Shown: piece by piece, positions 45,313-53,379 of the stretch
How positions within the stretch are numbered: position 1 is the stretch's first letter
Layout: each line of letters begins with the position of its first letter
Source of the DNA: Methanosphaerula palustris E1-9c
GTDB lineage: Archaea; Halobacteriota; Methanomicrobia; Methanomicrobiales; Methanospirillaceae
Length of the DNA stretch: 64,000 bases
Reading direction: 5' to 3'
Assembly (NCBI RefSeq): GCF_000021965.1
Contig: NC_011832.1
Coordinates: 2,769,242-2,833,241, forward strand
Made by a program: the position numbers and the translations under genes
Notes under the pieces: generated by a model
Databases searched by the model: none
The model's input: only the letters and a program-made list of their open reading frames with translations
Told to the model about the DNA's origin: nothing

Positions 45313-45824
45313 TGTTGTTTCCTCTCAGCCGAAAGCGGACCAGTCATAGGGAGATCAACGTCGGTGACCGGCAACCTCTCCAGAATCTCATATGAAACGC
45401 CGGCAGAGAGGCCAGTAAGCTGGACCCCCTGAACCGTGCCGGAGAGGTTGATACCTGATAATTCATCTGATCCGCAGAGCAAGTGCTGGTCAGGATGAGT
45501 CCCTCGCTCTATTGCGCAGGAAAGGCTTACATAGGGACCTGCAGAGACGATGAACCGCAACCGTGCGGAGCCGGGATGACCCCTATTCATCACCATGAGT
45601 GGCATCCGGAAGGTTCTGACCAGTTCTATCAGCATCAACGCGGGTCTGATCAGACCACCCTCCGGGGCAGAGGCCACGATCAGGTCCCCTTGTTCCACCC
45701 CCTGCACCACCTCTTCATGAGAGGTCTCGATACAGAGAGGAAATACTGCGAGCGCCCTTCCAACCACGCAGAAGGAGTGCCCACCACGAATCAACAGATA
45801 TTCATCCCCAAGGGGAACGATCAT
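45306..45824 (-). CDS. Conserved hypothetical protein
   Basis: A 172-residue protein of no recognised family. It has a compact alpha/beta-like first part (MIVPLGDEYLLIRGG, DLIVASAPEGGLIRPALMLIELVRTFRMPLMVMNRG) and a beta-rich remainder with VSAGPYVSLSC and LLCGSDELSGINLSG. No signal peptide. It overlaps an upstream 43-residue zinc-ribbon gene by ATGA, so the pair is probably co-translated. Confidence 0.7.
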   Translation of the reverse strand: MIVPLGDEYLLIRGGHSFCVVGRALAVFPLCIETSHEEVVQGVEQGDLIVASAPEGGLIRPALMLIELVRTFRMPLMVMNRGHPGSARLRFIVSAGPYVSLSCAIERGTHPDQHLLCGSDELSGINLSGTVQGVQLTGLSAGVSYEILERLPVTDVDLPMTGPLSAERKQQL

Positions 45825-45952
45825 GCAGGATCGATCTCTTCAGACTGGCAGCTCGGACACATCGGCTTCTTTCCGATCCCCTTGAACCGCGTTCCGCACT
45901 CCCTGCACTTGTAATCCTTTCCCTTCACCCGATCTTCCAGTTCAACATCCAT
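45821..45952 (-). CDS. Small zinc-ribbon protein (43 residues)
   Basis: A 43-codon frame from ATG 45952 to TGA, whose stop overlaps the next gene's start (ATGA). It encodes CRECGTRF...CPSCQ, two CX2C knuckles separated by 12 residues, after a charged DVELEDRVKGKDYK start. This size and layout are common among archaeal one-domain zinc ribbons that assist RNA- or DNA-binding partners. The coupling and the Cys pattern support a real gene despite its length. Confidence 0.75.
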   Translation of the reverse strand: MDVELEDRVKGKDYKCRECGTRFKGIGKKPMCPSCQSEEIDPA

Positions 45953-46026
45953 TGGTCCGCCCACTGAGCACATTCAAAATACACCATCGAAACGTCTTCA
46001 TCAGAGATGATAAGAGTATCGATACT

Positions 46027-47961
46027 TCAGACGACTGTGTTGAACGCGATCAGGGCGATGATCACCATGATACAGGCATGCTTCACACCGGATCCGATCG
46101 AGGACTCGCCCATCTGCCCTGCGATCAACCCTGAAAAAAAGCCCTGCAGCAAACATGCATGGTAGAGCAACCGGTCGAAGGTCTTGATCGGGATCGAGCC
46201 AAGGCCAGAGAAGGCACCCCCTGCCTGAGAGACGGAACCGGGCTGGATTCCGCCGAGCACCGGCAGAAACTGGCTGGAGAGGACCCCAACAACGAAGATG
46301 AAAACCATGAACGAGAGGTAGACGATAGCCGTATAGATGAACATCTCACCCAGCCGCTCTTTTTTGAGGACATCCGACATCCTGGCATCACTGGCCGCGA
46401 TGTTCAGCACCTCGTTGATCTGCCCGCTCATCTCGCTGGCCTTGGTGATCAGTACCACCATTCTCGCGATGATCGGGGTGGTGATCCGCCGTTCAAACCG
46501 CATCAGCGCCTCAGAGAAGTTAGCCCCCCACTCCATGTCCCGCTTGATCCGCTTGATCTCGTAACCGAGCACCCCGAGGTTCGCGTTGACCATAATGGAG
46601 ATCGCCTGTGCCATCGTCAGTCCGACCTGGTTGATCCCGGCCATCCGATCCAGAAACTCGGGGATCGAGGATTCGATGCCCCCCAACTTCCGATTCCACC
46701 CCTCAAAGAAGACCGAATACGGGACAAGGATGATCAGTACTGCGATGACGATATGGTCGTCGACCAGATCGAGATAAGTCTCCAGGTCAGGAGCGCCCTG
46801 AACCATCAGCAGGTGAACGAGTACATAGATGATCCCGATCGGGACACTGATGTAGAGGATTCTGGACGGTTTCATCACAAATGCCTGCAATGGACTGGAA
46901 AGGAAGGCCTTCACCTGCCGCCACTTGTCGTACCTGGCCAGAGTTGCGAAGAATGGCTCTTCATCGGTCGTCTCCCTGACCCGAACATCAGAGAACTCAT
47001 GGAGGAGTTTTTTCTGGGTGAACCGGGAGACCACCTCGCTCTTGATCGAAACCAGATCTATCATCACCATGAAGAGGGAAGTCCCGACCGGGAGCATCAC
47101 ATAGGTGACCATAGAGAGCTGCAACACTGCAGACCCCCCCATCATCCCCATCACCACCATGATGATGATCAGAAAGAGGGGGCCGGCGACGAAGAGGGTC
47201 ACGTATGACTCTGCAACCAGCGAGAGGAAACCGAGGAACTGTTTCTGTTCAAACCGAGCCTCCTCCTGGAAGAGATGAACCCTTGTCGAGAGGAATGTGG
47301 CCATATCCCCGCCACTCTCGATCACCGAGAGGAGATCCTGAAGAAAGTCCTTCAACTTGGTCGACGGGGTCGTCAGGTTCAGCCGCCGAATCGCCGAGAC
47401 CTCGTCCAGACCGAAGAAGTCTGCGTCCCTGACGATCTGTCTAAACTCAAGTGCCACCTCACCATAGATGTTGGAATGATCGGAGATCGAGCGGAAGATC
47501 ACCATCAGTTCCCCACCACCCTTCCGCATTGCATACATGTAAGCAACCGCGTTGTGGAGGGTCAGGTTTATTTTGGTCGAACGGGTCCCTTTCTGGAGTC
47601 CGGGCCACTGAAGGGCGATAAAATAGGTGATGGCGGCGGCGATCGAGAAGGCCAGGGTCCCGACACCCACCTGCTCGATGATCCCCATTGGGATCGGACC
47701 GATCGAAACCGGCAGGTGAACGCCGGTAATCGGCGTGGTCATCGTGGTTCCGCTGGCCTTCTGCATCGCAATCACCAGGCCGGAGATCACAAACCCGACA
47801 ACCGCAAAGAGGATCCCTACCCCTATCGATCCCCCGATCGCATTGACCAGATAGTGCTCCACCGTCACCCCGGCACGGCTTGAGATCAGATCCGTGTTCA
47901 GTGTCTGCCATTTGATCGGGTCACGCGCCACCCAGTCCTGAACAAACCGCCACGACCTCAT
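46027..47961 (-). CDS. TadC/FlaJ-like secretion platform protein (type II secretion F domains)
   Basis: A 644-residue polytopic membrane protein with two T2SF-type domains, each with long cytoplasmic helices between transmembrane groups: FYGEVALEFRQIVRDADFFGLDEVSAIRR-type in the first half and ISIMVNANLGVLGYEIKRIKRDM in the second. It is the inner-membrane platform of archaeal pili/archaellum-like machines. Overlaps the ATPase gene by ATGA. No pilin gene was seen nearby, so pilus, archaellum or adhesion function cannot be told. Confidence 0.9.
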   Translation of the reverse strand: MRSWRFVQDWVARDPIKWQTLNTDLISSRAGVTVEHYLVNAIGGSIGVGILFAVVGFVISGLVIAMQKASGTTMTTPITGVHLPVSIGPIPMGIIEQVGVGTLAFSIAAAITYFIALQWPGLQKGTRSTKINLTLHNAVAYMYAMRKGGGELMVIFRSISDHSNIYGEVALEFRQIVRDADFFGLDEVSAIRRLNLTTPSTKLKDFLQDLLSVIESGGDMATFLSTRVHLFQEEARFEQKQFLGFLSLVAESYVTLFVAGPLFLIIIMVVMGMMGGSAVLQLSMVTYVMLPVGTSLFMVMIDLVSIKSEVVSRFTQKKLLHEFSDVRVRETTDEEPFFATLARYDKWRQVKAFLSSPLQAFVMKPSRILYISVPIGIIYVLVHLLMVQGAPDLETYLDLVDDHIVIAVLIILVPYSVFFEGWNRKLGGIESSIPEFLDRMAGINQVGLTMAQAISIMVNANLGVLGYEIKRIKRDMEWGANFSEALMRFERRITTPIIARMVVLITKASEMSGQINEVLNIAASDARMSDVLKKERLGEMFIYTAIVYLSFMVFIFVVGVLSSQFLPVLGGIQPGSVSQAGGAFSGLGSIPIKTFDRLLYHACLLQGFFSGLIAGQMGESSIGSGVKHACIMVIIALIAFNTVV

Positions 47962-49607
47962 TCAAGTATCCTGCGAAGATCAGTCTTGACGCGCATCACC
48001 CGCTGTGCATCGATGTAATAGGCCTGGAAGATTCGTGACACAGACCGGTAATCCCGGATATCCTGATCATGCATCGCCATCAACAGTTCCTTTCGAAGGG
48101 CGATCTCCTCATCGAGCTGGTCCCGTGACCATCCCCGCCGCTCGGCGATCGAGGCATAGACCTGTGATCTTCCGGTGTACGCGATCACATCTCTGATCGG
48201 GTCATAGGTGAAGACATTGTTCACCCGGAGGTTTCCGGTCGACGGATCGATCCCGACCACCTCGACGATCTCCTGACACCGGCGCACCCTGGCTGTACCC
48301 TGGTAGATCAGCCCCTGAATCGAGATCACATTCAGCGCCTGCACCATGTTCCGAGGAACATTCAGCGGTTCGCTCTCAAGACGGTGGATGGCCGCATCCA
48401 CACTCCCTGCATGCATCGTCGAGAAGGTGGTATGGCCAGTGTTCATCGCCTGGAAGAGGGTCTGGGCCTCGTTCCCTCGGACCTCCCCCACAATGATGTA
48501 CTCAGGCCGCTGCCGCATCGCAGACTTCAGCAGGGCGAACATATCGATCGTCGATGAACTCTCAGCCACCGACTCCCTGGTCACCGAAGCGATCCAGTTG
48601 TCATGGTACAGCGTAATCTCACGGGTATCCTCGATCGAGACCACCTTTGCAAGCGGGGTGATGAAAAGCGAGACGGCATTTAAAGAGGTGGTCTTCCCTG
48701 ATGCTGTGCCCCCGATGAAGAGGAGACTCTTGTTGTTCTCAATCGCAAGCCAGAAATAGACCAGAGCATCTGCATTGAAAGTATGATACTCCATCAGTTC
48801 AATCGGAGTGAACGGCTCCTCACGGAACTTTCGGATCGTGAACGATGTCCCCCGGGAGGTGACCTCCTTTCCGAGTGCCAGCTGCAACCGTGACCCATCC
48901 GGAAGCGTCGCATCGATTAAGGGACTCCCGATCGAGATATGCTTTCCTGAACGCTGAGCCAGTTTAATGGCGAGGGAGATAAGCGACTCCTCGTCGAACT
49001 TGATGTTGGTCTTGATGTTCCGGTATTTCCGGTGATAGAGGAAGAGAGGAATATTGGTCCCATCACAGGATATATCCTCGATATGGGGGTCCTTCATCAC
49101 CGCATCGATACGGGACCAGCCAAGGAAGTTCCGAATAAGGAAGTACTGGAGTTTGAACATCGTCGACTGTTCGAGTACCAGCCCGTACTCGACCAGAAGA
49201 CCATTCATCTTCTGAAAGAGGAGCTGGTTCTTGTCAAACCCGATCTCATCGTCAGTCAGGATCAGCACATCACGGAGATCCTCAAAGATCCGCTCGATCA
49301 GTTCATACTCAAACGGGGAGAGTTCGGGTTCATAGAGCACATATTCATCCTGCTGGGTCTTTCTGTTATGGACGATATTCACCTGGGAGCACCCTTCGTC
49401 GACCCAGTAGCTCTCGATCAGTTCATACTCATTCGGGAGGGTCCGATCCACCAGAGATCCATGGACAGCCGGGTCATACTCGGCGATCCTCTTATCATCA
49501 GTGACCTTACTCTTCAGGGATGAAAAGAATGATTGCGACTTTTGAGGTCCGGATTCCTTAACCTCTCCGCTTTTGAACCCGCTGATCAGATCGCGTAACC
49601 CTGTCAA
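47958..49607 (-). CDS. TadA/FlaI-like secretion ATPase
   Basis: A 549-residue hexameric VirB11/GspE-type ATPase driving pilus or archaellum assembly. Walker A is FIGGTASGKTTSLNA, the Asp box is VVSIEDTREITLYHDNW, Walker B is EYIIVGEVRGNEA, and the His box is GHTTFSTMHAGS. An N-terminal domain of about 190 residues precedes the core. Transcribed just before its platform partner. Confidence 0.94.
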   Translation of the reverse strand: MTGLRDLISGFKSGEVKESGPQKSQSFFSSLKSKVTDDKRIAEYDPAVHGSLVDRTLPNEYELIESYWVDEGCSQVNIVHNRKTQQDEYVLYEPELSPFEYELIERIFEDLRDVLILTDDEIGFDKNQLLFQKMNGLLVEYGLVLEQSTMFKLQYFLIRNFLGWSRIDAVMKDPHIEDISCDGTNIPLFLYHRKYRNIKTNIKFDEESLISLAIKLAQRSGKHISIGSPLIDATLPDGSRLQLALGKEVTSRGTSFTIRKFREEPFTPIELMEYHTFNADALVYFWLAIENNKSLLFIGGTASGKTTSLNAVSLFITPLAKVVSIEDTREITLYHDNWIASVTRESVAESSSTIDMFALLKSAMRQRPEYIIVGEVRGNEAQTLFQAMNTGHTTFSTMHAGSVDAAIHRLESEPLNVPRNMVQALNVISIQGLIYQGTARVRRCQEIVEVVGIDPSTGNLRVNNVFTYDPIRDVIAYTGRSQVYASIAERRGWSRDQLDEEIALRKELLMAMHDQDIRDYRSVSRIFQAYYIDAQRVMRVKTDLRRILE

Positions 49608-49743
49608 GTGTCCAGCTCCGGAACTGTTACCTCAGGTGTGTGCATTCAGGCTACATCAACCTACCCAATGAGATCATCATTCGTTCATCCTAGCAGCAGA
49701 AGGATCTGAATCTGCAGCGACAGATCAGGGGTGGGGATTGTCG

Positions 49744-50637
49744 ATGACAGAAGATGACAGAACATTAATCCAGACACCCTGCATACTAAAAGAAGAAAAG
49801 TCATGGAGGTCATCAGTGGCTGATAACAAGCGTATGCCCACCGGGATCACATCATTTGATCCGGTGATGGAGGGAGGAGTACCACCAGGGTCTGTGATCC
49901 TGCTACTCGGAGATATCGGGGCCGGTTCCACTGAGTTCGTCTACAGTTCAGTGATAAATCTCTCTGTCATGAAGAAGAGCCCGAGCAACCAGCGGCAGAT
50001 GCTCCCCGAAGAGATCAGGTACATCACGTTCACCAAGATGGAGGAGGACATCCGGCGGGATATCAACCTCTCCTTTGACCCTGAGATCACCGCCGGGCTG
50101 GGTGACGGTGTTCACTTCGATGATCTCTCTGAACAGTACTTCGATGCGAGCACAGTGCCTGGCGACTGGTACACCGAACGAGACCTGATGACCCGTCTGA
50201 AACGCCGTTCAGAACACAAATCCACCCTGGTGCAGCTGGCAACAGTGCTGAGTACGGTGGCAGAGAACAGTCTGGTCATCCTCGATTCGCTAACTGATAT
50301 CGCAACCAGTTACAGTGATACCGAAAACTGGAAGGAACTGACAGCGTACCTTCGTGGTCTGCAGCGGGTCTCAAAACGCTGGAACACGACCATCTATATG
50401 CTACTGACCGAAGGGATCCTGAACCGTTCGCAGATCCAGGAGATCGCCGATATCACCGATGCAGTCATCCTCTTTCGATGGGAGGAGAGCGTTGCCGCCC
50501 GGCGACAGCGGGTGATGTATTTTCAGAAGTTCCGCGGGGTGATGCCTCACCTCGAAGAGAACGACCTGGTGAAGTTTTCGGTCAGAATATCGCCGAAGAT
50601 CGGCTTTGAAGTCTCGAATATCAGGGTGATCATATGA
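49744..50637 (+). CDS. KaiC/RAD55-like ATPase with degenerate P-loop
   Basis: A 297-residue RecA-superfamily protein: GITSFDPVMEGGVPPGSVILLLGDIGAGSTEF carries the KaiC-type start, but the Walker A position reads GDIGAGSTE, lacking the Lys of GxxGxGKT. Walker B-like NSLVILDSLTDIA and the RRQRVMYFQKFRG region are recognisable. It is probably unable to hydrolyse ATP normally. It is divergent from the secretion ATPase and overlaps a second, intact KaiC-like gene by ATGA, suggesting a heteromeric pair. FlaH, a KaiC-like archaellum motor partner, is a possible analogue. Confidence 0.82.
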   Translation: MTEDDRTLIQTPCILKEEKSWRSSVADNKRMPTGITSFDPVMEGGVPPGSVILLLGDIGAGSTEFVYSSVINLSVMKKSPSNQRQMLPEEIRYITFTKMEEDIRRDINLSFDPEITAGLGDGVHFDDLSEQYFDASTVPGDWYTERDLMTRLKRRSEHKSTLVQLATVLSTVAENSLVILDSLTDIATSYSDTENWKELTAYLRGLQRVSKRWNTTIYMLLTEGILNRSQIQEIADITDAVILFRWEESVAARRQRVMYFQKFRGVMPHLEENDLVKFSVRISPKIGFEVSNIRVII

Positions 50638-51338
50638 GCGTGGACGAGGAACGGGTCAGGATGGGGATCGACGGACTCGACGAGATGCTGAGCGGTGGCC
50701 TGATCCCGGGGAGTTTTGCTGCGATCGTCGGGACCTACGGAACAGGAAAGACGACCTTCGCCCTGCAGTTCATCTGGGAGGGACTCATCCGTGGGGAGAC
50801 AGCCATCTACATCACCCTTGAGGAGAGTGAAGAGTCTATCGTCAGGTACATGCAGGTGAAAAGCTGGGATATCGACCAGTACCGGAACACCACGTTTTTT
50901 GTCCTGAAGCTCGACCCGACCAACTTTAACCTCTCAATAAACTCGATCAGAAATGATCTGCCGCCCCTGATCAAGAAGTATAATGCCAAGCGGGTCGTCT
51001 TCGACCCGATCTCTCTCTTTGAAGACCTCTTCGACACTGACTCTGCACGCCGGCATGAACTCTTCAGATTCGTCGATATGCTAAGAAGCGAGGACTGTAC
51101 CGTACTGATGACCAGCGAGGCCGACAAGGACAACCAGTATTCCAGCCGGCATAACCTGATCGAGTACCTGGTCGACACGGTGATTCTACTCAGGTACATC
51201 CGCTCCAATGAGTCATCACAGGTCCACCTGGCCCTGGAGGTCGTGAAGATGCGACTATCAGCCCATTCCCGTGAGATCAAACCCTACGAGATTCTCAGCG
51301 ACAGGGTGAATGTTTACTCTGAGGCGAATGTCTTTTGA
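50634..51338 (+). CDS. KaiC-like RecA-superfamily ATPase
   Basis: A 234-residue single-domain KaiC relative with intact Walker A GTYGTGKTTF and the family blocks GIDGLDEMLSGGLIPGS, AIYITLEESEESIVRYM and VVFDPISLFEDLF (Walker B). The following SARRHELFRFVDMLRSEDCTVLMTSE is typical. Coupled to the degenerate paralogue upstream. Possible roles are a signal-transduction ATPase or a FlaH-like motor regulator; neither is proven. Confidence 0.9.
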   Translation: MSVDEERVRMGIDGLDEMLSGGLIPGSFAAIVGTYGTGKTTFALQFIWEGLIRGETAIYITLEESEESIVRYMQVKSWDIDQYRNTTFFVLKLDPTNFNLSINSIRNDLPPLIKKYNAKRVVFDPISLFEDLFDTDSARRHELFRFVDMLRSEDCTVLMTSEADKDNQYSSRHNLIEYLVDTVILLRYIRSNESSQVHLALEVVKMRLSAHSREIKPYEILSDRVNVYSEANVF

Positions 51339-51341
51339 ACA

Positions 51342-51490
51342 CGAAGCCCCTTCAGGGGAGGGCGAGTGGTTGCTTGCTGCGAACCCTGAAAGGGTGAGGA
51401 AGAAGCAACTTGCGACTCCCTGATAAGGGAGGAACGCTCTTTTCAAATCACAATGTCGTTTCAGTTTACCGCGAACCCCAAAAGAGTGAG
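51342..51490. repeat. Cluster of four related hairpin elements
   Basis: In a 200-bp convergent gap, four elements share a CGA...CCC-loop-GGG...GAG layout: 51342-51366 (CCCC/GGGG), 51379-51398 (ACCCT/AGGGT), 51412-51435 (CTCCCT/AGGGAG) and 51471-51490. The second and fourth are 17/20 identical. GTTGCTT (51369-51375) and AAGCAAC (51403-51409) form an outer stem around the second hairpin. They could be terminators, a structured small RNA or a mobile palindromic repeat. Confidence 0.5.
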
Positions 51491-51539
51491 CATGAGTGCT
51501 TTTTTCAGATACAACAAGTTAAAAAATAGGGGAATAATC

Positions 51540-51785
51540 CTAGAAGGCGATCCCGGTCAGATGAAGCAGAAGAACGACCAACAACCCGGGAATTCCACCG
51601 AATCCAACGACAAGCACGGTGATCAGATTGACTGATACCGGGGGAAAGAGGAAGAGGTTGACCAGCACCAGGACGATCACCCCAACTACCGCATGAACCA
51701 GCAGGTACAGCAGGTTCTTCATAAAATAATAGAGTCCAGCTGCCAGGATGATGGCCAGAACCAGGACGAGCAGTTCCACAAACAT
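51540..51785 (-). CDS. BofA-like small membrane protein
   Basis: An 81-residue protein of almost only hydrophobic residues, with two or three transmembrane helices and the FGGIPGLLVVLLLHLTGIAF ending. It resembles the pro-sigmaK processing inhibitor BofA family, members of which occur in archaea that have no sigmaK, so its function here is unknown. It has a paralogue 40 bases upstream. Confidence 0.75.
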   Translation of the reverse strand: MFVELLVLVLAIILAAGLYYFMKNLLYLLVHAVVGVIVLVLVNLFLFPPVSVNLITVLVVGFGGIPGLLVVLLLHLTGIAF

Positions 51786-51824
51786 GAATGATAAATCGAG
51801 ACCTGACTGTATAATCCCTTCGAA

Positions 51825-52076
51825 TCAGATGGTGATACCAGCCAGGTGCAGAATAACAACGATCAGCAGCCCCGGAAGGCCCCCAAATGCACAGACCAGC
51901 ACCGATGCGACATCGATCGGGATAGCCGGGGTGAAGACATCGAAGTAGTTCAACCCATAGAGCACTATGATACCGACGATCGAGTTGATCAGCAGGGTCA
52001 GTGACTTCTTTAAAAAGTAGTAGATGACAACAGCCACAACAAAGGCGAGCAGCACCGTTAGCACTGATGCTATCAT
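51825..52076 (-). CDS. BofA-like small membrane protein (paralogue)
   Basis: An 83-residue hydrophobic protein aligned end to end with its downstream neighbour: YYFLKKSLTLLINSIVGIIVL and FGGLPGLLIVVILHLAGITI match YYFMKNLLYLLVHAVVGVIVL and the corresponding tail. A tandem duplication is the simplest origin. Immediately follows the tldE-like gene. Confidence 0.75.
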   Translation of the reverse strand: MIASVLTVLLAFVVAVVIYYFLKKSLTLLINSIVGIIVLYGLNYFDVFTPAIPIDVASVLVCAFGGLPGLLIVVILHLAGITI

Positions 52077-52077
52077 T

Positions 52078-53379
52078 CTAGGTACCGATGAGGTGCTGAG
52101 TATTCAACCGAATAGACGGGACGATCATCGATCCGACGGTCCGCACATGCCCTGATACGCCGGCGATCTCATGCAGCATCGAGAAGACGTTCCCCGCCAG
52201 CATCGCCTTGCGAATCGGGGCTCCAAACTCGCCATTCTCCATCCAGCAGGGGTTGGAGATCTCCACCGAGAAGTCACCTGACATCGGATTTGCAGTGTGA
52301 GCGCCAACCACATCTCGGACATAAACCGCCCGTTCCTGCTCGATCGACTGCACCTCGCCCTCGATGATCAGCGAGTGGAACCCTATCGACGGATTGCCAC
52401 CATAGCCGCCCCTGACAGCACTGCCTGTGGAGGTCGCTTTGTACCGGTATGCTGTCCGCAGGTCATAGGCGTACGAACGGAGAATCCCATCCCTGACGAA
52501 GTCGAGCCGGCTGGTCGGCACCCCTTCATCATCCCAAAACGTGGACCCTGGCCCATGGAGGCGGTGCGGGTCGTCATAGATCTGCAACGAGGGGACCCCC
52601 ACCGCCGCGCCGAGTTTATCGGCCAGAAAGGACCTGCCGGCATGGACGCTCCGGCCGGAGAGGGCCGGCAGAAAGACAGTCCCGAGCAGTTCGGCGAAGG
52701 CGGTCTCAGAGAGGATGATGTCGTAGGTGCCGGTGGCGAGATCGTCGCCTCCGACCGAATGAGCTGCGAAGAAGGTGGCCCGTTCCCCGATCGCGGCCGG
52801 GTCGATGTCGAGGAATGCAGAACTCTGCCCCTCGTACCCGGTCGACTGGCCGCTGATCGCCTCACAGGAGAGGGCTATATCTGAATCAGGAACCGTGTAC
52901 TCGACCCCATGGGTGTTGGCCAGCGTCGTCGTCGCATTCGAGAGGACTGCCGAGGCGCTGGTCACCGTAGCCGGATGGGTGCCGGCCCCCTCCAGCACCC
53001 CATCCAGCAGTTCCTGGAGCTGCCTGGCATCGGGGGAGAGGGAGGGATCGTAACAGAGTGGCGTCCGGTCCAGAACTGCAGGGCCGGGAAGGCCGTTCCA
53101 GGCCTGCCCGGTGGCAAGCCGACCACTAGCCAAGGCCGCGGTCAAGCACTCCTTCCATCGGGAGGGATCATTCGTCGAGGAGGTACCGATCCTCCCGCCG
53201 ACGATCGTCCGGATCCCGAGCCCACACTCATGGGAGGCCTCGGCCACTGCGACCATCCCCCGCTTGAAGTCTGCCGATACCATCTCCCCTTCGACGAAGT
53301 AAACCTCGACCTCATCTGCATGACGTGCGCCTTCGCGCAGCACCTCTTCAATCACTGCCACTGCCACCCACCACCGCAT
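52078..53379 (-). CDS. TldE/PmbA-family metalloprotease subunit
   Basis: A protein of up to 433 residues, the inactive partner of the TldD/TldE protease, which degrades unfolded peptides and in some bacteria matures microcins. No HExxxH motif is present, as expected for TldE. Family blocks include TGSAVRGGYGGNPSIGFHS and MSGDFSVEISNPCWMENGEFGAPI. The start may be ATG 53379 (32-base overlap with tldD) or one of several GTG codons shortly after (about 53355). Confidence 0.88.
   Translation of the reverse strand: MRWWVAVAVIEEVLREGARHADEVEVYFVEGEMVSADFKRGMVAVAEASHECGLGIRTIVGGRIGTSSTNDPSRWKECLTAALASGRLATGQAWNGLPGPAVLDRTPLCYDPSLSPDARQLQELLDGVLEGAGTHPATVTSASAVLSNATTTLANTHGVEYTVPDSDIALSCEAISGQSTGYEGQSSAFLDIDPAAIGERATFFAAHSVGGDDLATGTYDIILSETAFAELLGTVFLPALSGRSVHAGRSFLADKLGAAVGVPSLQIYDDPHRLHGPGSTFWDDEGVPTSRLDFVRDGILRSYAYDLRTAYRYKATSTGSAVRGGYGGNPSIGFHSLIIEGEVQSIEQERAVYVRDVVGAHTANPMSGDFSVEISNPCWMENGEFGAPIRKAMLAGNVFSMLHEIAGVSGHVRTVGSMIVPSIRLNTQHLIGT

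Noticed and set aside
51342-51490. CRISPR array
   Set aside because: Elements are short, imperfect and irregularly spaced, and no cas genes lie nearby.
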